A program made the position numbers and the translations under genes. This document shows positions 1-9,176 of a stretch of 64,000 bases of DNA, piece after piece. Origin of the DNA: Vibrio sp. RE86. GTDB lineage: Bacteria; Pseudomonadota; Gammaproteobacteria; Enterobacterales; Vibrionaceae. Every line of letters begins with the position of its first letter. Within the stretch, counting starts at the first letter, position 1. The DNA lies in assembly GCF_013114545.1 (NCBI RefSeq), contig NZ_VTXI01000021.1, positions 1-64,000 on the forward strand. Direction: 5' to 3'. The notes below the pieces were generated by a model. That model worked only from the letters and a program-made list of their open reading frames with translations, had not been told where the DNA came from and ran no database searches.

Positions 1-543
1 GTATCACCCGTTGGGCCTGTGTCACCCGTTGCACCTGTGTCACCTGTTGGGCCTGTGTCACCCGTAGGACCTGTGTCGCCCGTCGCACCTGTGTCACCCG
101 TTGGACCTGTGTCGCCCGTTGGACCTGTATCACCTGTTGGGCCTGTGTCGCCTGTCGCACCTGTGTCACCTGTTGGACCTGTGTCACCCGTTGGACCTGC
201 GTCACCCGTTGGGCCTGTATCACCCGTCGCACCTGTATCACCCGTAGGACCTGTGTCACCCGTCGCACCGGTATCACCGGTTGGGCCTGTGCTGCCCGCT
301 GGCCCCGTATCACCCGTTGGACCGGTCCCCCCCGTCGCACCTGTGTCACCCGTTGGGCCTGTATCGCCCGTTGGACCTGCGTCACCCGTTGGGCCTGTGT
401 CACCCATTGGGCCTGTGTCACCCGTTGGGCCTGTGTCACCCGTTGGGCCTGTGTCACCCGTTGAGCCTGTGTCACCCGTCGCACCGGTATCACCCATTGG
501 GCCTGTGTCACCCGTCGCCCCTGTGTCACCAGCTAAACCAGCC
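1..543. repeat. 18-nt tandem repeat coding for Gly-X-Y hexapeptides
   Basis: About 30 consecutive imperfect copies of an 18-nt unit (plus-strand form close to ctgtgtcacccgttgggc) fill the first 543 bases and continue past the edge. Read on the minus strand they give G-D-T-G-P/A-T. Differences are mostly silent or Pro/Ala/Ser/Met swaps at one position. No spacers are present. Confidence 0.9.
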
Positions 544-1181
544 GTTGGCCCAATCCATTGACCATGTGTATTGATGACTGGCAAGCTATTTATCGATATC
601 TCTGAAACATTCACACCGCTCGTAACATCTAGAGAGCTCAACGTAGCAGCACCATCTTCAGAAATAATGACATTACCGTCACTGTCTAGAACTGATCTAG
701 CTGTGCCAGCTCTCTTTGCATACGCAGAACGTGGGACATAACTGATTGGGGTTGCTTTATCCATCAAGTTATATGCTGAAGGGTCTACACTCTCCGCGCT
801 TGTAGCATCGGCGTACTCACTTTCCGAACCAATGATAACAACGTCAAATTCAACATTTGTCTCTTCAAACAGATCGACATGTAGGGGCATTCGTTCCCCC
901 AGCTCTACGCTATAGACACCTTCTTTAACGACCACTCGATGTAGCTCTTCCCACAGTGGTAGTTCACCGGAATAACGTGAATCTGAGCCATCATTGGGAG
1001 AGTCAAATATTCTGAATTTAAACCATAAGGTATCACTCACGAATTGGTCGGTGTTTGAATCTCGCAGAATACCATTATGCAGCATGGTGATTGATTGCTC
1101 TGACGTCGATGACATTGCTGAGCCAGAGGTTAACAATGAGCCAATCAAAGCTGGCAGCAAACTTTTTTTAAATAACTTCAT
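1..1181 (-). CDS. Collagen-like secreted protein, copy 1 (C-terminus beyond window)
   Basis: The gene starts at the ATG at 1181, with an AGAGAGGG ribosome site just upstream, and stays open to the left edge, so its 3' end is missing. It has a signal peptide, then about 210 residues of non-collagen domain nearly identical to the downstream paralogue, then from about 543 to the edge a Gly-X-Y tract built of hexapeptides such as GDTGPT and GDTGAT, coded by an 18-nt unit. The tract is Thr/Asp-rich and nearly homogeneous. Bacterial collagen-like proteins of this kind are usually surface or fibre proteins forming triple helices; that role is inferred. It follows a small lipoprotein gene by 15 nt, so the two probably form an operon. 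Confidence 0.85.
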   Translation of the reverse strand, partial: MKLFKKSLLPALIGSLLTSGSAMSSTSEQSITMLHNGILRDSNTDQFVSDTLWFKFRIFDSPNDGSDSRYSGELPLWEELHRVVVKEGVYSVELGERMPLHVDLFEETNVEFDVVIIGSESEYADATSAESVDPSAYNLMDKATPISYVPRSAYAKRAGTARSVLDSDGNVIISEDGAATLSSLDVTSGVNVSEISINSLPVINTHGQWIGPTAGLAGDTGATGDTGPMGDTGATGDTGSTGDTGPTGDTGPTGDTGPMGDTGPTGDAGPTGDTGPTGDTGATGGTGPTGDTGPAGSTGPTGDTGATGDTGPTGDTGATGDTGPTGDAGPTGDTGPTGDTGATGDTGPTGDTGPTGDTGPTGDTGATGDTGPTGDTGPTGDTGATGDTGPTGD

Positions 1182-1196
1182 AGATTTCCCTCTCTA

Positions 1197-1511
1197 TCAA
1201 AGAGAACCATTTAGTGAAGAGGATTCCATACTGAAAGAGATCTCAACACTTAAAGCATATTCGCTGTTTGATAAATCTGTTTCCATTGACTGGAATGGTT
1301 TCATTACTGAGTCTGTTGAACTGTCGGTACCCATCATTGAGCCGTTCAAAACGAACTTTGTCTTATTTAATTCTGGATCAGAGTCACTTTCCGCATCTTC
1401 AACCGCTTTAATAGGACTAACACCATTTGAGAATGAGATCGTTGTATCGTTACACCCAAACAAGCCAAACGATCCACATAAAATGAATATCTTCGTCAAA
1501 TTTTGTCTCAT
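1197..1511 (-). CDS. Small lipoprotein upstream of collagen-like gene
   Basis: This is a 104-residue protein. I chose the ATG at 1511 over an in-frame TTG at 1526 because the ATG puts a normal lipoprotein signal directly at the N-terminus: MRQNLTK, a hydrophobic stretch, then the lipobox LFGC. The mature part is acidic and Ser-rich with no recognised domain. It ends 15 nt before the collagen-like gene, so co-expression is likely and it may be an envelope partner or anchor for that fibre (inference). A truncated relative of this gene lies in front of the second collagen copy, so lipoprotein plus collagen gene was probably the original duplicated unit. Confidence 0.7.
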   Translation of the reverse strand: MRQNLTKIFILCGSFGLFGCNDTTISFSNGVSPIKAVEDAESDSDPELNKTKFVLNGSMMGTDSSTDSVMKPFQSMETDLSNSEYALSVEISFSMESSSLNGSL

Positions 1512-1935
1512 AATACACCCATACAATACAACATACTGTTAAAGATAGTAGTATTTATTATTGGCAAGATCAACTGGTTATTTGATACCTAAAGACATAG
1601 GTTCGAATGTAGAGCTTTATGCTTTTTCCAGCCACCTTCTTTCCTATATGAGTGAGTTATCCCCCCAACCAACCGCTGGTGGCGTCCGATAAAAAAGTGT
1701 CTTGTTTAACGACTTAATGATAACTGTAGTGAGGCGAAGCACGTATTCACGGCTTACATGTGCGTTCATGATACGGTAGTAACACCGTTTAAGAGAGAGG
1801 AGTAGGTTGACGAAACAGAAGTTTACATCGTTAGGTATGATTCATCACGGATAAGTGGCCTCTCTAAAAGTCAATGAGCTAAGCAACAAATATTGCTCAG
1901 CTCAATCCGTTTCCGCTAAAGTTGTGTACTGCTTA
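1512..1935. other. Non-coding gap between the two collagen-like units
   Basis: I see no convincing ORF in these 424 bases. The part near 1512-1590 should hold the promoter of the lipoprotein-collagen operon; its sequence is similar to the region before collagen copy 2 at 4495-4560. The other end holds the hairpin at 1873-1906. Confidence 0.5.
1873..1906 (-). terminator. Probable terminator of collagen-like gene 2
   Basis: A stem of about 13 pairs with two mismatches (gagctaagcaa against ttgctcagctc, six-base loop) lies 30 nt after the stop codon. The T-run beyond it on the minus strand is weak (TTGACTTTTA). Confidence 0.5.
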
Positions 1936-4353
1936 CTAACGCCCGTAGTTAATAGATAGAACCCTCCCCCTCAAGTCAATTGCCGCACCTGAAGTATCAG
2001 AGCAGAGAATATGGTATTTATCGCTTGCCAAATTTTGTGCCCATATCGCGCAAGTACTTGCTGACTCATTTAAAGAGCTTCTGAATAAGTTTGCGGTAAC
2101 ATGTGCCCCCATATCATTGATGCCCAGCAAAAGCTCTATCGCCCGGCTTGATACGTTGTAACTTATGCCGATGGGGGATGCTATTGCACCGCCATATGAA
2201 TACCAAGTAACACTACCGCTACCATCAACCTCCGCTCTACCTACTAGCTTAAACCCTGAACCTGTTGGGCCTGTTGGGCCTGTTGGGCCTGCGTCACCAA
2301 TGGCGCCGGTCGCACCAATAGGACCAGTGTCTCCCGTTCCACCCTCGGAACCGATTGTCCCTGCAGGACCAGTTTCTCCCGTCGGCCCTGTGTCACCCGT
2401 TGGACCTGTGTCACCCGTTGAGCCTGTGTCACCCGTTGAGCCCGCTGCACCTTGACCACCAGTCGCACCTGTTGGACCTGTGTCACCTTGACCACCAATC
2501 GTACCCGTTGGGCCTATAGCACCTTGATCACCCGTCGTACCCGCTGGGCCTATGCTTCCTTGAGCGCCGATCGCACCCACTGGTCCTATGCTTCCTTGAG
2601 CGCCAGTTGCACCCGCAGAGCCTATAGCACCTTGAGCGCCAGTCGCACCCACTGAGCCTATACTACCTTGGCCGCCAGTCGCACCCACTGAGCCTGTGTC
2701 ACCTTGGTCACCAGTCGCACCCGATGCACCTATAGCACCTTGGTCGCCGATCGAACCTACTGAGCCCATGTTACCTTGAGCGCCAGTCGCACCCGCCTGC
2801 CCTACGTTACCTTGGTCGCCGATCGCACCTACTGAGCCCATGTTACCTTGAGCGCCAGTCACACCTGCTGGCCCTTCGTCACCTTGATCGCCAGTCGCAC
2901 CTACTGTGCCTATGTCACCTTGATCGCCAGTCACGCCCACTGAACCTGTGCTTCCTTGGACGCCAGTCGCGCCCACTGGGCCTGCGTTGCCTTGATCGCC
3001 AATTGCACCCGCCAAGCCTGTATTGCCTTTATTTCCAGTTGCACCCACTGGCCCTATGTTTCCTTGATCGCCAGTTTCACCCGCGGGGCCTGTGTTACCT
3101 TTACCTCCAGTAGCACCTGCTTGCCCTATATCACCTTGATCGCCAGTCGCACCCGCTGGGCCTATGCTACCTTGAATGCCAGTCGCACCCGCTGGGCCTA
3201 TGCGACCTTGAATGCCAGTCGCACCCACTGGGCCTATGTTACCTTGATCGCCAGTCAAGCCCACTGGGCCTATGCCACCTTGAATGCCAGTCGCACCCGC
3301 TGGACCTATGCTACCTTGAATGCCTGTCGCACCCGCTGGGCCTATGTTGCCTTTATCGCCAGTTGCACCCGATGGACCTGTGTCACCTTTGTCGCCAATC
3401 GCACCCGCAAGGCCTGTATTGCCTCTATTGCCAGTAACACCTGTCACACCTGTGTTACCTTTAGTACCAGTTATGCCCGCAGGGCCTGTATTACCTTTAT
3501 CGCCAGCCACACCTGCTGAGCCTGTGTTGCCTTTATCGCCAGTCGTACCCGAGGGGCCTGTGTTGCCTTTATCTCCAGTCGCGCCTGCTGAGCCTGTATC
3601 GCCTTGGTCGCCAGTCGCACCCGTTGGGCCTGCATCTCCGTTCTCACCCGTGGCCCCCGTTGGGCCTGTATCACCTTGACTGCCCGTCGCGCCTATGTCA
3701 CCAACTATACCCGTCGTTGGTCCAATCCATTGGCCATGCGTATCAATGATCGGCAAGCTATTTATCGAAATTTCTGAAACATTCACACCGCTCGTAACGT
3801 CTAAAGAGCTCAACGTAGCACTCCCATCTTCAGAGATAGTGACGTTACCCTGACTGTCTAGAATGGCTCTAGCTACGCCGGCGCTCTTTGTATACGCAGA
3901 ACGTGGGACATAACTGATTGGAGTTGGTTTATCCATTAGTTCATACGTTGAAGGGTCGACACTCTCCGCGCTTGTAGCATCAGCGTACTCACTTTCCGAA
4001 CCAATGATAACAACATCAAATTCTACATCGCTCTCTTCAAATCGATCGACGAGTAGAGGCGTTTTTCCCCCAAGCTCTACGCTATACATACCTTCATAAA
4101 CGACCACTCGATGTAACTCTTCCCACACTGGTAACTCACCGGAATAACGTGAATCGGAACCATCGCTAGGGGAGTCAAATATTCTGAATTTAAACCATAA
4201 GGTATCATTGACTAATTGGTCCGTGTTTGAATCACGCAGGATCCCATTATGTAGCATGGTGATTGCTTGCTCTGAAGTCGATGACATCGCAGAGCCAGAG
4301 CTTAACAATGAACCAATCAAAGCGGGCAATACACTTTTTTTACATAACTTCAT
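1936..4353 (-). CDS. Collagen-like secreted protein, copy 2 (complete)
   Basis: This 805-residue protein has a signal peptide (about residues 1-24), a globular N-terminal domain to about 213, an uninterrupted Gly-X-Y tract from about 214 to 698 (roughly 160 triplets) and a 107-residue C-terminal domain with two Cys that could form a disulfide. The tract is more varied than in copy 1, with units such as GDKGNTGPAG and GIQGSIGPAG, poor in Pro and rich in Thr, Ile, Asn and Gln. The C-terminal domain may act as the trimerisation head, as in phage tail fibres and other bacterial collagens (inference). The N-terminal 210 residues and the sequence upstream are duplicated in copy 1. Confidence 0.85.
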   Translation of the reverse strand: MKLCKKSVLPALIGSLLSSGSAMSSTSEQAITMLHNGILRDSNTDQLVNDTLWFKFRIFDSPSDGSDSRYSGELPVWEELHRVVVYEGMYSVELGGKTPLLVDRFEESDVEFDVVIIGSESEYADATSAESVDPSTYELMDKPTPISYVPRSAYTKSAGVARAILDSQGNVTISEDGSATLSSLDVTSGVNVSEISINSLPIIDTHGQWIGPTTGIVGDIGATGSQGDTGPTGATGENGDAGPTGATGDQGDTGSAGATGDKGNTGPSGTTGDKGNTGSAGVAGDKGNTGPAGITGTKGNTGVTGVTGNRGNTGLAGAIGDKGDTGPSGATGDKGNIGPAGATGIQGSIGPAGATGIQGGIGPVGLTGDQGNIGPVGATGIQGRIGPAGATGIQGSIGPAGATGDQGDIGQAGATGGKGNTGPAGETGDQGNIGPVGATGNKGNTGLAGAIGDQGNAGPVGATGVQGSTGSVGVTGDQGDIGTVGATGDQGDEGPAGVTGAQGNMGSVGAIGDQGNVGQAGATGAQGNMGSVGSIGDQGAIGASGATGDQGDTGSVGATGGQGSIGSVGATGAQGAIGSAGATGAQGSIGPVGAIGAQGSIGPAGTTGDQGAIGPTGTIGGQGDTGPTGATGGQGAAGSTGDTGSTGDTGPTGDTGPTGETGPAGTIGSEGGTGDTGPIGATGAIGDAGPTGPTGPTGSGFKLVGRAEVDGSGSVTWYSYGGAIASPIGISYNVSSRAIELLLGINDMGAHVTANLFRSSLNESASTCAIWAQNLASDKYHILCSDTSGAAIDLRGRVLSINYGR

Positions 4354-4368
4354 AGATTTCCCTCTCTA

Positions 4369-4488
4369 TTAAAGAATACTTATTAGTGAAGAGGATTCCA
4401 TACTGAAAGAGATCTCAACACTTAAAGCGTATTCGCTGTTTGATAAATCTATTTCCATTGGTTGGAATGGTTTCATTACTGTGTCTAT
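4369..4488 (-). pseudogene. Remnant of the small lipoprotein gene before collagen copy 2
   Basis: On the minus strand these 120 bases match the last third of the lipoprotein gene at 1197-1511 almost residue for residue (core VMKPFQPMEIDLSNSEYALS), ending in a TAA just before the collagen start. The signal peptide, the lipobox and roughly 65 residues are missing: homology jumps from about 4488 straight to sequence matching the region upstream of the intact gene. An ATG at 4476 could still give a peptide of about 35 residues, but without a signal it would not be a lipoprotein. The rest of the gap to 4671 shows only promoter-like AT-rich sequence and a terminator. Confidence 0.75.
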
Positions 4489-4641
4489 TTAAGCATTCAT
4501 ACAACATAGCATACTGTTAATGATAGTATTACTTGTTTTTGACAAAATCAACTCAATATTGAATCGACAAACCAATCTAGAGGGATGATTTGGAGTGGAG
4601 GGATAGAGCGCTTTCGGTGAGAGGTTTAAATGAAGCAAAGT

Positions 4642-4668
4642 AAAGGGAGCGTGACCTACGCTCCCTTT
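4642..4668 (-). terminator. Terminator after the phospholipase D-like gene
   Basis: A perfect 11-bp stem (aaagggagcgt / acgctcccttt) with a five-base loop sits immediately after the stop at 4672, read on the minus strand. Confidence 0.8.
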
Positions 4669-4671
4669 TAA

Positions 4672-6204
4672 TTACAGATACTTTTCTATGGGTAGTAACT
4701 GAAGGAAGCCCGATTGCATTCTTTCCCAGTTGCCAGTTTCCGGCTCTTTCTCCCATACCTTATCGTTGGCATACCAAACAACATTGCCATCGTCTAGTAT
4801 GAGGTTCCAACTGTTTGCCTCTTTCAATGCTGGAGTAATATGCTCGGTTAGCTGCTGAGCAACTTTTTCGCTCTCAATGATAAGAAGTGATTCCGTATTT
4901 AGGTAAGTTGATCGCAAATTAAAGTTAAACGACCCTATCGCTGCGATCTTTGAATCAAACACCGCCGACTTAGTATGCAGCCCATATGGGACCTTTGGCG
5001 CGCATTTTGAATCATCTTTTGTCGATTCATTACATAGTTTGGTATCAGGCATCAACTCAAACAGAGAAATGCCATGCTCTAGCATATCTTTTCGTCTGCC
5101 CGCATACGCAGAATGATTGGTCACCAAATCATTCGACGCCATTGAGTTAGTTAAGGCCCTAATCTCAACACCACTTTCTCTAAGTGCTTGCCACCCTTTT
5201 AGCTGCTCATCGTCAAAGACAAGATAAGCCGATTCAAGCAGAACCTGATTCTGAGATTCTCGAGCAAGCTTCCCCAACGCTTGAGCAGTAATCTTAGGTT
5301 CGTCAGTATTACTTACGTCATCAGGCACTGGTGTGTCTGAGATATAATCAGCTTTTACCAGGCTCATTTCACTAAGCCTGTCTTTCATAAACTGTCGTGA
5401 CGATTTAGCGCCTTTAGGTAGGTTTGGAAACCCTAGATAAACGGGTGTGGCGATTTTAGGTAACGTCGGGCTTTCTGAGGTCGCTTCACCGCCCAACATC
5501 TCAACTGGGTATGACCAAGGGCTGTCCCAGTAACCCACAAAGCTTGTTTGAATCTCACCGACAACCTCACCCGTTACCAATGCGTCACGGTCACGAAAGT
5601 TGATTTCATCGGAAAGATCAAAATACTCATCGCCAATGTTTCTTCCCCCTACGACAGAGAAAGCGCCATCAACGGTAAACGATTTATTATGCATACGGCG
5701 ATTGAGTCGTGAAAAGTCGCCAAGAAACTCAAACCACTTGCCTAAACCCCGTCTTGTCGGCGTTGGGTTGAAGACTCTAATTTGAACATTAGGGTGTGTA
5801 TCTAACGCGGTTAACAGATCTTCTCGCTGATTTAAGTTTATGTCGTCCAATAACACTCTGACTGACACACCGCGGTCTGCTGCAGCCAACAATCGACTCG
5901 CTAAGTAGTGGCCAGATTTGTCTGAATTCCAAATATAGTACTGGATGTCTATGGAATGTTCGGCGGAGTCTACCAATGCTAAACGTTGTGATAATGCCTG
6001 CCAACCACTGTCCTGTATCAACACACCGCTCTGATCTGGCACTTCTGTATTGGAAAGATAACTTTCGCTTAAACTCAAAAGCGTACTCTCTGGTACCGCC
6101 TTTTGAGGGTCGCTGTCATGACTGATCGATTCTGGTAGCGATGAGCACCCCGCAAGTGAAGCGATCAAAAGCACTGAGCTCGTGATACGATTTAACGTCG
6201 GCAT
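4672..6204 (-). CDS. Phospholipase D / cardiolipin synthase-like lipoprotein
   Basis: This 510-residue protein starts at the ATG at 6204, after a GGAAG site with seven-base spacing. A lipoprotein signal ends in the lipobox LAGC near residue 20. Two HKD motifs are visible: HNKSFTVD near residue 171 followed by GGRNIGDEY, and HTKSAVFD near residue 407 followed by GSFNFNLRS. This is the two-catalytic-site layout of the phospholipase D superfamily, and the GGRN/GSFN continuations resemble the YmdC/ClsC-type cardiolipin synthase group. It probably acts on phospholipids from the periplasmic side. It stands alone, with its own terminator and a terminator upstream. Confidence 0.85.
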   Translation of the reverse strand: MPTLNRITSSVLLIASLAGCSSLPESISHDSDPQKAVPESTLLSLSESYLSNTEVPDQSGVLIQDSGWQALSQRLALVDSAEHSIDIQYYIWNSDKSGHYLASRLLAAADRGVSVRVLLDDINLNQREDLLTALDTHPNVQIRVFNPTPTRRGLGKWFEFLGDFSRLNRRMHNKSFTVDGAFSVVGGRNIGDEYFDLSDEINFRDRDALVTGEVVGEIQTSFVGYWDSPWSYPVEMLGGEATSESPTLPKIATPVYLGFPNLPKGAKSSRQFMKDRLSEMSLVKADYISDTPVPDDVSNTDEPKITAQALGKLARESQNQVLLESAYLVFDDEQLKGWQALRESGVEIRALTNSMASNDLVTNHSAYAGRRKDMLEHGISLFELMPDTKLCNESTKDDSKCAPKVPYGLHTKSAVFDSKIAAIGSFNFNLRSTYLNTESLLIIESEKVAQQLTEHITPALKEANSWNLILDDGNVVWYANDKVWEKEPETGNWERMQSGFLQLLPIEKYL

Positions 6205-6295
6205 TAAATGACTTCCTTTTCTTTTTTAGCTTCAGTTGGTTTTGCTTGAAGCCATACGCAGAGCGTAGTTCGATAATTCAACCTATAGAATAGCA

Positions 6296-6323
6296 AAAAG
6301 GCGAACCAAACGGCTCGCCTTTT
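6296..6323 (-). terminator. Terminator of the serine protease operon
   Basis: The stem aaaaggcga / tcgcctttt is followed by T residues on the minus strand. It lies about 60 nt after the stop of the I9-like gene. Confidence 0.75.
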
Positions 6324-6383
6324 CAACTACTTATTGATGTGAGTAGTTGTTTATTGATTTCATGCTTGGAAACGTCACAAGCA

Positions 6384-6731
6384 CTATTGGCTTAACAATT
6401 TCCTCATTGGCTCTTGCTCAGTGTATTCCACCGCCGCCGATCGCCCGAGAGCATCAATGGTCTCTTTGTCACCCATCACGACATAAACTTGTTGCGCTGG
6501 TAGGTGATCAACAACATCAAGACCGAGTTCTTGAATGCGTTGCTTCACTTGCTCCTCTTTACTTTGGTGATATTTAACAAAATAACGAGGTATTTGCTCT
6601 GCACTCTCTTCTAGCCGTTTATCATCAAATGGAAAACCCTGATTATTGGCTAGGCTTGCCCCACACAGGACAACCGAAAAGATTAGGCTCGCAAAAGTCG
6701 TCAACCTACGTATTAAAAATACTCGCTTCAT
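6384..6731 (-). CDS. Secreted I9 propeptide-like protein (protease chaperone/inhibitor)
   Basis: This 115-residue protein starts 9 nt after the stop of the subtilisin gene, with an AGAGGG ribosome site. It has a signal peptide ending near SLANN. The mature part reads like a free inhibitor-I9 fold: RYFVKYHQ at the start, a middle helix, QQVYVVMG, and VEYTEQEP at the end, matching the layout of the protease's own propeptide (KYIVKFKE ... VEYVEIDP). I9 modules fold and inhibit subtilisins, so this is probably a trans-acting chaperone or inhibitor for the neighbouring protease. A comparable downstream gene is reported to assist the V. vulnificus serine protease VvsA (VvsB, from memory). Confidence 0.75.
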   Translation of the reverse strand: MKRVFLIRRLTTFASLIFSVVLCGASLANNQGFPFDDKRLEESAEQIPRYFVKYHQSKEEQVKQRIQELGLDVVDHLPAQQVYVVMGDKETIDALGRSAAVEYTEQEPMRKLLSQ

Positions 6732-6740
6732 TGTGCCCTC

Positions 6741-8750
6741 TTATTCAAAGGTTAAACTCCAGCTGTTGAGCGTGCCAACATCTCTCCAAGCACTATCAAC
6801 CACTTTGAGTTGCCAAACACCTGACGCCTCGTAACCTGTGAAGTTCGCATCATAACTCGACTTAATATTATCAGCACTTCCTCCACTATTCGCATGAAGT
6901 GCCACTTGTGCACCAGAAGGTGAAGTCAATGTGATGTAAAGATCACCAATATACGTGTGACTGATGTCTAGTGTGACTCGAACAACACCTGCGTCACCAC
7001 TTCGGCTTACATCAAGATCGCTAACTGCACCAACATAGCTATTGTCTGGTATTTCTGCACCCATCGTGTTTTCAAACGTCCAACCGTTTGAACCACCTGT
7101 TGGTCCATTACATCCAGAATCAAGGTGGAGTTTTGCCGCGTTTGCGTCCACTAAACCATGACCTGTGCGATTGTCACGTCCGGCAACATCGATATCAACT
7201 GCAGTCTCTGCCAGCGCAGAACGAATCTGCTCAGCGCTACACTCTGGATGATAGCTCCAGACTAAGCCTGCAACGCCCGCTACATGCGGTGTCGCCATTG
7301 ATGTACCATTGTAGTACTCGTAATCTTCGTTCAACGTTGTAGACAGTGAAATTTCGTTGCCTACTTCGTTTAGTAAAGACAGGCCAAACTCGCGATCTAC
7401 ACTCACTGATACCACAGGGAATTGATTGTCTCTATCCACAAGGAAAGGATTTTGCAAACCCGAAAGTTCCGCGTTGCTGTATACAACCACAGCGCGCGCA
7501 CCGGCGTTGTAACACGCTTCGACAGCATTGATTTCTGGGTAATCCCCTGAAGATTGATTGCCAATACGTTCAGTTAAACAGATCTTGCCAGTCATATCGC
7601 CACACGAAAACGCGCCACTCGACACGTCACAAGCAGCCAATGGTGCCGTGATTGAACCCGCGATCGGTTCTGGCCCAAAACTTCCGTTGTTCTGAACCAA
7701 TCGATTATGCGGAACAATGCCACGTTCAAATTGGCTTACACCATTTAATGTAATATCAGAAAGTTTACCTTCCCCAACCGTCACAGTTGATAGGATCGCC
7801 ACACCTGGGCCAGAGACTTCAACCTGATCAGTCGATTGTGAAAATGCTGCATGATCATTTTGGTTGTCAGTCGCGGCAACCGACATAACCGAATCATACG
7901 ATGCTGGGTAGCTGTGTGCAGTATTACCGTCATTACCAGCAGCCGCTATCAACAATACGCCTTGTTCGTAAATAGTTTGGAGTGCTGCCTTCTCAGTTTG
8001 ACTCGACTGACTGCCACCCAAGCTCATGTTCACTACATCTGCACCGTTATCAGCACATGTCTGTATCGCTTTAACTAAGCTTGAAGAGTAACCCCAACCT
8101 TGTTCATTAAAAACTTTAACGATATGTAGATTAACATTCTGATTTGGTAGAACGCCTTTGATTCCTTCCGTGTTGGCGATAGCAGCGATGGTGCCCGCTA
8201 CGTGTGTTCCGTGGGAGTTATCTGTTCCAGGGATGTTCCATGAACCCGTGCCACTATCATTTGTACCCGTCACACGGTTCCCGCTAAGATCGTTGTGTGC
8301 AAGATCGTAACCAGAATCAATGATACAAATGGTGCGATTTCCTGAGTTAGAGTCATCCAACAGGTCAGCGTTTACTGCGTTGTATCCCCACGGTGTTGTT
8401 TCACTCAGTAAGTAGCGAGGTGGATCAATTTCAACATATTCAACATCTGTTCGCGTTCTTAGTTCCTCAAGTTTTGAGTTCTCTAATTCAACACTGTAGA
8501 TTGCATCTTTACCTAGCTTCTCTACCTCTCGAGCATCAAGTTCGCTTAAAACGCCTTCTTGCACGATCTCAGGTGCAATCAGCATTCCTCCACTCATAGT
8601 CGAAAGCCTAGAAGTATCCTCTTTAAATTTAACGATGTATTTTGTGGGTAGTGATGACTCGTCAAAGCCTACTAACGGTGCTGCGTAACCTAATGTTGGA
8701 AGCGTCATAGCCAATGACAAGGTTACTAAGCCTATCTTTTTATTATGCAT
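6741..8750 (-). CDS. Secreted subtilisin-like (S8) serine protease with P domain
   Basis: The longest frame begins at a TTG (8774), but the ATG at 8750 gives a clean signal peptide (MHNKKIGLVTL...GYAAP) and has purine-rich sites upstream, giving about 669 residues. In order: signal, I9 propeptide (KYIVKFKE to VEYVEIDP), S8 catalytic domain with Asp in CIIDSGYD (about 145), His in NSHGTHVAG (about 178), a PA-like insert at about 340-450, Ser in NGTSMATPHVAG (about 482), and a C-terminal proprotein-convertase P domain ending WSLTFE. It is a secreted protease of the kind found beside tlh in vibrios. It heads a two-gene operon with the I9-like protein. Confidence 0.92.
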   Translation of the reverse strand: MHNKKIGLVTLSLAMTLPTLGYAAPLVGFDESSLPTKYIVKFKEDTSRLSTMSGGMLIAPEIVQEGVLSELDAREVEKLGKDAIYSVELENSKLEELRTRTDVEYVEIDPPRYLLSETTPWGYNAVNADLLDDSNSGNRTICIIDSGYDLAHNDLSGNRVTGTNDSGTGSWNIPGTDNSHGTHVAGTIAAIANTEGIKGVLPNQNVNLHIVKVFNEQGWGYSSSLVKAIQTCADNGADVVNMSLGGSQSSQTEKAALQTIYEQGVLLIAAAGNDGNTAHSYPASYDSVMSVAATDNQNDHAAFSQSTDQVEVSGPGVAILSTVTVGEGKLSDITLNGVSQFERGIVPHNRLVQNNGSFGPEPIAGSITAPLAACDVSSGAFSCGDMTGKICLTERIGNQSSGDYPEINAVEACYNAGARAVVVYSNAELSGLQNPFLVDRDNQFPVVSVSVDREFGLSLLNEVGNEISLSTTLNEDYEYYNGTSMATPHVAGVAGLVWSYHPECSAEQIRSALAETAVDIDVAGRDNRTGHGLVDANAAKLHLDSGCNGPTGGSNGWTFENTMGAEIPDNSYVGAVSDLDVSRSGDAGVVRVTLDISHTYIGDLYITLTSPSGAQVALHANSGGSADNIKSSYDANFTGYEASGVWQLKVVDSAWRDVGTLNSWSLTFE

Positions 8751-9176
8751 TTGCCTTATTTCCTTTTCAGACAATATTTATTCATCTTGTATTCAGTCAC
8801 AGTCAATTTAGAGAATGACGAGTGACGTGCTTAGCTAGTCTTAAATAGAAAGCATCGCCAAACCATTTCAGCGATGAATCGTTATAAATGAACAAAAGAT
8901 CGGCAATCCAACAGATAGAGTGAATACTCAATAGACGCACCATTATTCTTATAAAGCAATGACTTAATAATAATTTTTGCATTGCGAGTCACTTAGCTTG
9001 AGTATTTATTCTATAAATTTAATATTGCTTGATATTCACTAAATCTATTGAAATGAGACAGCGGTACCAAAGCTACTTTTTTGAATTTTATTGCAATTGA
9101 CAAATCCGACCAGTAAGTCGAAGCTTACCTTTCTTAGTGAGAGTAATTCTCAAATGTAAGTTCGAAAGAGACTATT
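8751..9176. promoter_or_regulatory. Divergent promoter region between protease operon and tlh
   Basis: These 426 AT-rich bases hold no ORF I trust. Both flanking genes encode exported virulence-type enzymes and are transcribed outwards, so promoters for both must lie here. I could not fix a convincing -35/-10 pair. Confidence 0.5.

Noticed and set aside
1..543. Possible CRISPR array because of regular short repeats
   Set aside because: The 18-nt units are contiguous with no unique spacers and code for Gly-X-Y hexapeptides.
19..561. A plus-strand Pro-rich ORF (MSPVAPVSPVGP-type repeats)
   Set aside because: It is the antisense shadow of the 18-nt collagen repeats. The minus strand gives the signal peptide and Gly-X-Y tract; this strand has no ribosome site.
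2165..3679. Several plus-strand and off-frame ORFs within collagen copy 2
   Set aside because: They are low-complexity shadows created by the repeats of the minus-strand gene.
8751..8774. TTG start for the serine protease at 8774
   Set aside because: The ATG at 8750 has a better site and places the signal peptide at the N-terminus.
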